A DNA stretch of 64,000 bases from NCBI GenBank assembly GCA_944472155.2, contig OX235272.1, positions 105,096,020-105,160,019 on the forward strand. Direction: 5' to 3'. Under the pieces are notes generated by a model that was not told the DNA's origin, searched no databases, and was given only the letters and a program-made list of their open reading frames with translations. Below, one piece after another: positions 59,771 through 64,000 of this stretch. Positions within the stretch are counted from its first letter, which is position 1; each line of letters begins with the position of its first letter. The DNA comes from Trichobilharzia szidati (taxonomy: Eukaryota > Platyhelminthes > Trematoda > Strigeidida > Schistosomatidae). Position numbers and translations under genes: made by a program.

Positions 59771-59815
59771 ACTTTATCAGAAACAATTTTACCCATAATG
59801 GAATTATACTCTACC
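59771..59815 (+). repeat. PLE-4 pseudo-LTR tip, inverted
   Basis: ACTTTATCAGAAACAATTTT and ACCCATAATGGAATTATAC in the orientation opposite to the PLE-4 body, at its truncated 5' end. Confidence 0.65.
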
Positions 59816-60178
59816 TTATCTTCAATGCACCATCTGTGCACAGATCTTCTGCGTTGTGCTACTTCTGGACTTCACGTTGTGTTTCTTTGTGTTCCTTTCC
59901 TGTCTCCCATGCATCTATCGCCACAAAGCTGTTGTATCATTTGCCTTCTCTGAAATCAAATGTATCTCCTTGCTATTTGATGTTTATTTGCGGATGAATG
60001 TCTGTTTATATACTACTGATAAATCTTATCAGTAGCACTCGCCACTATATGGCTATTGCATATTGCTCAGGTTGACTGTTGGAATCTACTTTAAGGAAGC
60101 CTAATCTATGTATCCAAAAGAAATTGGTTGGTTCAATCGCTTTCCTTACTCCGATGGCCATCGAGGTTTTAATGATCC
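59816..60178 (+). repeat. Repeat P fused to PLE-2 endonuclease tail
   Basis: Repeat P (to about 60045) runs into the C-terminal end of a PLE-2 endonuclease (ISKRNWLVQSLSLL-like, CGATGGCCATCGAGGTTTTA). The same junction recurs at 61470-61840. Confidence 0.7.
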
Positions 60179-61470
60179 TAAAATTTCGATAGAGAAGGAA
60201 AGACCAGATTCGCTGTATAAAATGATATCATAATTCTATTTCACAGGATCTCATCAGCTGCAGACTACCTGAAATTACAATGGTTATATAAATGATAATA
60301 ACATACTTTAATGTTTAAGTGGTACTAGAGAAGAAATACTATAAAATTGAAGCATCCAGAATGTAAGCATTACAATTTTTAGTTTAAGTTTTCATCATCA
60401 ATTTATACTCTTTCGAAGTAGAATAGAGGGGGGAGGGGTAAGACAGAAAACAGAAAAAATTAACAAACACTCTTAGCTTGTAGCTTAACGTAGCAACTCG
60501 AAAAACAAAAGCGGTTACAGTTTACAAGATTGAGATTTGTTCAGTGAGTTGAGATCACTGAACTAGATGACTAATTAATGTAATCAAAATCAAAATTCAC
60601 TTACTCAAGGGAGTGAGAGGCTAATCACACTCTCTTTCTGTATGCATAAGTCTGGCTGGTTTGAATCGTTTGATTGCGATAGTTTCGGTAAATCGTAGTA
60701 AATTTGCTGTCCTTTGGCTAGTTAATATTTTGAAGGACTTAGAAATCTCTACGACATGTCCGGTATCAACAAGATGTCTGGTAATTGCACTCTGAGAATA
60801 TTTGCTTCCTTTCAGACACAAGTTTCTTGGAATATGTTCAGAAAACCGGATAGAAGCCCTTCTTTCTATCCTTCCAATGTACTTGCTCCCGCAAGTGCAC
60901 GTAAATTCATAAACGCAGTTGGAGGTGACATCAGCAGCGTATTTGTCCAGTTTTGAGTGACTTATTGAAGAAGTGGTGCTGCATAATGTTATGAGTTTAG
61001 CTGCAGGGAAGCTACTATTTATTGCACCTTTCACTCTCCTTTGAATGGGAGGAAAATAAACACTTTCTTCTCTTCTACAGTTGGGTGTTTTTCTTTCTTA
61101 TCTTTTCCTCTCCTATACTTTTGTATAAATCCCTTTGGGTTTCCATCTCCCCTACAGCATTTCTCAACGAAACATAATTCTTCCTCCAACTTGTTCGGTA
61201 AACATAGCTTCCTGGCTCTGTCGTACAAAGAGTCCTCACTAATTCACGTTTATAGCTTATGAGACAAAAGCCCAGTCCAGGTTTCTTTTCTATAAATGGA
61301 CTTTTTGATCGTATGTTCGTTTGTTGTTTCTACATTTAGGTCCCGGAAAATGAACTCATTATTATGTTCATATTCCCTGGTGAATTTGATGTTCTGATAG
61401 GTCTCATTTAGGTGATCATATAATGCAGATGGGTGATCAGTGTCGTTGCAAATAACAAATGTGTCATCAT
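60179..61470 (-). mobile_element. PLE-1-like copy, 5'-truncated at RT motif C
   Basis: Frame 60621-61034 reads SNCVYEFTCTCGSKYIGRIE, then RFSEHIPRNLCLKG and TRHLVDTGHVV (endonuclease, motifs kept). Frame 61031-61228 holds the linker. 61230-61470 reads FVICNDTDHPSALYDHL from just after YxDD. The 3' region 60205-60290 has CTGATGAGATCC and GTGAAATAG around GATATC, a diverged hammerhead-like block. It starts abruptly at 61470. Confidence 0.78.
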
Positions 61471-61840
61471 CCTTTCTTTATCGAAATTTAGCAAGGGAAC
61501 CAAATGTATGCAATTCTTATTTGCGTTGTAAGTTAAATGGAAAATGTGTCGTGCTACTTCTGGCCTTCCTTCATATTGTGTTACTTTGGGTTCCTTTCCC
61601 GTCTCCAGTGTATTGCCACAACGCTGTTGCATCATTCGCGTTCTCTGAAATCAAATGTATCCCCTTGCTATTTGATGTTTTTATGCCGATGAATGTCTCT
61701 TCACATACACTACTGATAAATCTTATCACAGTAGCATTCGCCACAGTATGGCTATTGCATATTGCTCAGGCTGATTGTTAGAATCTACTTTAAGGAAGCC
61801 TAATCTATGTATCCAAAAGAAATTGGTTGGTTCAGTTGCC
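61471..61840 (+). repeat. Repeat P fused to PLE-2 endonuclease tail, second copy
   Basis: Same order and junction as 59816-60178: CTACTGATAAATCTTATC, then ATTCGCCACAGTATGGCTAT and CTAATCTATGTATCCAAAAG. Confidence 0.7.
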
Positions 61841-62062
61841 AACTTCGACCGGAACAGGCTGGATTCAGGAGAAACAGGTCATGTATTGATCAGATCGCCA
61901 CATTACGGATCATCATTGAACAAAACTTGGAACGGCAGTCACCTCTCTATCTCAACTTCATCGACTTTGAAAAAGCCTTCGATAGCGTCGATCGAGAGGT
62001 GCTTTGGCAACTAATTCGCTACTACGGTGTGCCATCGACAATTATACATCTTGCAAAAATGT
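61841..62062 (+). mobile_element. LINE RT fragment (RTE-type)
   Basis: Frame 61807-62091 reads LRPEQAGFRRNRSCIDQIAT, then LYLNFIDFEKAFDSVDREVL: the classic LINE RT motifs 1-3, with catalytic Asp in FIDFEKAFD. Only about 70 residues remain, flanked by PLE pieces. Confidence 0.85.
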
Positions 62063-62347
62063 TCATTCAGACATCTATAAAAACAAAATAATCGAGCAAA
62101 GAATATTCTTTTCGATAAATTCCTCTTCCAGGCTCTACAATTATATATATACATATGTTTATATACACAGAATATTTTAAATTAGTAGTTATTAACAATA
62201 TTAGCGTTTTTTCAAATAATATCGATTTGTAAAGTATGATCAATGCTATTGCAGTTCATTAAAGATGCTTAAATAATAATAATAAAGATATACTAGCGAA
62301 TAGAATATCAACCAAAATTAGGAAAATTCCACAAAAATTCCGGATTA
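62063..62347 (-). repeat. PLE-2 3' UTR and pseudo-LTR
   Basis: - strand: TTTAAGCATCTTTAATGAAC, CAAATCGATATTATTTG, TTATCGAAAAGAATATTCTT, TTTGCTCGATTATTTTG. Belongs to the ORF at 62348-63673. Confidence 0.75.
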
Positions 62348-63673
62348 TTAAAACCTGGATGGCCAAGGAAATGATAATGACTGGACTAACTTCTTCTGGG
62401 TGCATAAATTAGGCTTATTAATATGAATCCCCACAGCCTCAGCAATATTTAGAAGTCGAACTCTTAAAGCGAAATTGAGATTCATAGGTATGCGGTAAAT
62501 GACCCTGAAAGCATGATTAACGTCAATCTTCTGTTCTGTCTCCACAAGATGCGCCAGAATAGCACTGCGAATAGATTTTGTTTGACCTTTGCTTAACCAG
62601 GCAGGGTGATGTTCGGAAATTCGACGAGAAACATGCCTAATTGTACGGCCTATGTAACTGGCTCCACAGGAGCAGTTAAATTGGTATATACACATGGAAG
62701 AGGCGAAATTAGGCAGTTTGTCTTTTATTCCCGAACGCAGAAGAGGAGTGGTTTTGAAGATACAGCGCAATTGAGCAGCAGGGAATGTTCTTTTTACCGC
62801 ATTTCTGAGGCGATGTGTTAGTATTTCACTTGTGTTGTCTCCCAGGAACTGCATCTGCAAGAACAAGGATTTCTTTGGAACTGTTGGTACCTTGGATTGT
62901 TTTGGTTTTAGATTCATATTCTTATCAATAAACTTTTCCGGATAACCATTCTCACTTAGCAAACGTTTAATATTATTGAGCTCCTCGTCAAGACATTCAT
63001 CCGAGCAAATCTCTCTTGCTCTGTGGACCAGGCACTTTATTAGATTGCGTTTGTATTTCAAAGGCACAAAGCTGAGAAAATGTGTGTACTGGCCGGTTGA
63101 TGTAGGTTTTCTATAAACATTTCTTCGTATTGTGCCATCCTCTTTTCTGGTCATAAGGACGTCTAGAAATGAAATACTAGAGTCTTTTTCTTTCTCAATA
63201 GTAAAATTTATTTCAGGATGTACCTCATTAAATTTATCCAGGATGTCCTTTGCCTCATTTTCGTTCTTCATAATCAAAAAAGTATCATCCATGTATCGAC
63301 AATAAAATTCGAGTTCATTAATAACATCTTTCAAAGGCCCATTTTCTAGTTTCGCCAGGAAAATGTCGGCTAGAATGGGTCCTAGTGGCGACCCCATTGC
63401 CACACCGTCGATTTGTCTATACAGTTCCTTATTAAATAAAAAGTGGACATTCATTGTACATTTCAAGAGAAGCTCCTTCATGAAAGCTATAGGAATGCCA
63501 ATCTCGATGTTTCGTCTTTTGAGTTCTTCACATATAAAGTCCACTGTTTCCATGAGAGGTACATTGGTGAATAAAGAAGATACGTCAAATGATATCATAA
63601 ATTTGTTATCAACATTTAAATCTCTTATCCTTTCAACGAATCCAAATGTATCCTTTACACTATGTTTCACCAA
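62348..63673 (-). CDS. PLE-2 RT/endonuclease ORF, 5'-truncated (441 codons)
   Basis: Uninterrupted from SFDVSSLFTNVP (28-39) through GVAMGSPLGPILADIF (90-105), YMDD (127-130), FLDV, the linker, CIYQFNCSCGASYIGRT (328-344) and RISEHHPAWL to the C-terminus WPSRF. The N-terminal ~270 residues usual for PLEs (DKG and LPKIHK blocks) are missing; the match stops near 63685, where unrelated sequence begins. In the endonuclease, HLVETEQ stands where TGH is usual, so nicking may be lost. The Met shown is merely the first in frame. Confidence 0.85.
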   Translation of the reverse strand: MVKHSVKDTFGFVERIRDLNVDNKFMISFDVSSLFTNVPLMETVDFICEELKRRNIEIGIPIAFMKELLLKCTMNVHFLFNKELYRQIDGVAMGSPLGPILADIFLAKLENGPLKDVINELEFYCRYMDDTFLIMKNENEAKDILDKFNEVHPEINFTIEKEKDSSISFLDVLMTRKEDGTIRRNVYRKPTSTGQYTHFLSFVPLKYKRNLIKCLVHRAREICSDECLDEELNNIKRLLSENGYPEKFIDKNMNLKPKQSKVPTVPKKSLFLQMQFLGDNTSEILTHRLRNAVKRTFPAAQLRCIFKTTPLLRSGIKDKLPNFASSMCIYQFNCSCGASYIGRTIRHVSRRISEHHPAWLSKGQTKSIRSAILAHLVETEQKIDVNHAFRVIYRIPMNLNFALRVRLLNIAEAVGIHINKPNLCTQKKLVQSLSFPWPSRF

Positions 63674-63689
63674 CTCAGTATGAAGAAGT

Positions 63690-63860
63690 CCTCTATGCTT
63701 CGGATTGAACAGCGCTGCTTCATGTGATATACTTTAAATAACTATTTTACTTGAAAATCCTGGATAAAGAGAAACTACTATGCAATAAATCACTCCGAAG
63801 ATCCTGTACAATATGTAAACATTTTATGTAGAATAAAGCTACTATTATTTTTACTGAAAT
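63690..63860. other. Nothing recognised
   Basis: AT-rich spacer. Confidence 0.35.
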
Positions 63861-64000
63861 TATTTTCCCAATGCAGATTTCATCATAAACAGACATCACT
63901 TACGGAGGTTGTTGAAAACCAAAGAGCACTGGACGGGCGTTCCATTCCAGTCGGGGACACTTCAGCAGTGCAAACCCACAACTCCCCCCTCCACCAGGCA
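63861..64000 (-). mobile_element. HHR-SINE fragment, cut by window end
   Basis: TTTCATCATAAACAGACATC, AGCACTGGACGGGCGTTCC and TCAGCAGTGCAAACCCAC on + correspond to the hammerhead part of a - strand unit. Diverged. Confidence 0.55.

Noticed and set aside
62606..62821. Open frame on + inside the PLE-2 ORF
   Set aside because: Opposite-strand shadow of the RT/endonuclease ORF.

Overview
This looks like nuclear DNA of a schistosome blood fluke (Schistosoma or a close relative). Three things point there: tRNA-headed repeats carrying hammerhead ribozymes of the Smalpha type, many degraded Penelope-like (PLE) and RTE-type LINE copies, and a gene with long repeat-filled introns and AT-rich flanks. 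No bacterial, organellar or CRISPR features are present.

One host gene is recognised. On the + strand, ten exons between 9332 and 37959 join with consistent splice phases into about 601 codons and a stop. The last six exons encode the C-terminal EAT/tMIT domain of the autophagy-initiating kinase ULK1/2 (Atg1, UNC-51). The kinase domain is not in the window and should lie upstream, so 1-9331 is most likely intron. The first exon (9332-9401) is the least certain. From about 38 kb the window is 3' flank and repeat-dense intergenic DNA with no other host gene that I recognise.

The rest is layered mobile DNA. (1) Four PLE types, with reverse transcriptase plus a GIY-YIG endonuclease: PLE-1 (one apparently intact 698-codon ORF, 49178-51274, - strand), PLE-2 (a 441-codon 5'-truncated ORF, 62348-63673), PLE-3 (a tail-to-tail inverted pair near 45.7 kb) and PLE-4 (57.8-59.8 kb, 39.2-41.6 kb, 10.2-11.7 kb). 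Most copies carry an inverted fragment of their own pseudo-LTR at the truncated 5' end. (2) Two RTE-type LINE families, called here LINE-X and LINE-Y, almost all 5'-truncated; several have target-site duplications and nest in older elements. (3) Several tRNA-headed short repeats: a ~390-bp family with a hammerhead motif (HHR-SINE), an Smalpha-like family, SINE-M, SINE-N and SINE-R. (4) A BEL/Pao gag remnant near 7.5-8.3 kb. (5) Foldback elements and one unassigned 305-338-bp repeat (element Q) with three independently placed copies.

Layout: 1-9.3 kb repeats; 9.3-38 kb ULK 3' half with repeat-filled introns; 38-39.2 kb AT-rich 3' flank; 39.2-41.6 kb PLE-4 with a nested SINE-R pair; 42-44 kb LINE-X and SINEs; 44.2-51.3 kb PLE-3 pair and intact PLE-1; 51.4-57.2 kb SINEs, PLE-2 pieces and element Q; 57.8-63.7 kb a chain of PLE-4, PLE-1 and PLE-2 copies. 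Names such as LINE-X, SINE-M, element Q and PLE-1 to PLE-4 are labels for this window only. Repeat limits were read by eye and are good to roughly 10-30 bases unless a target duplication is given.
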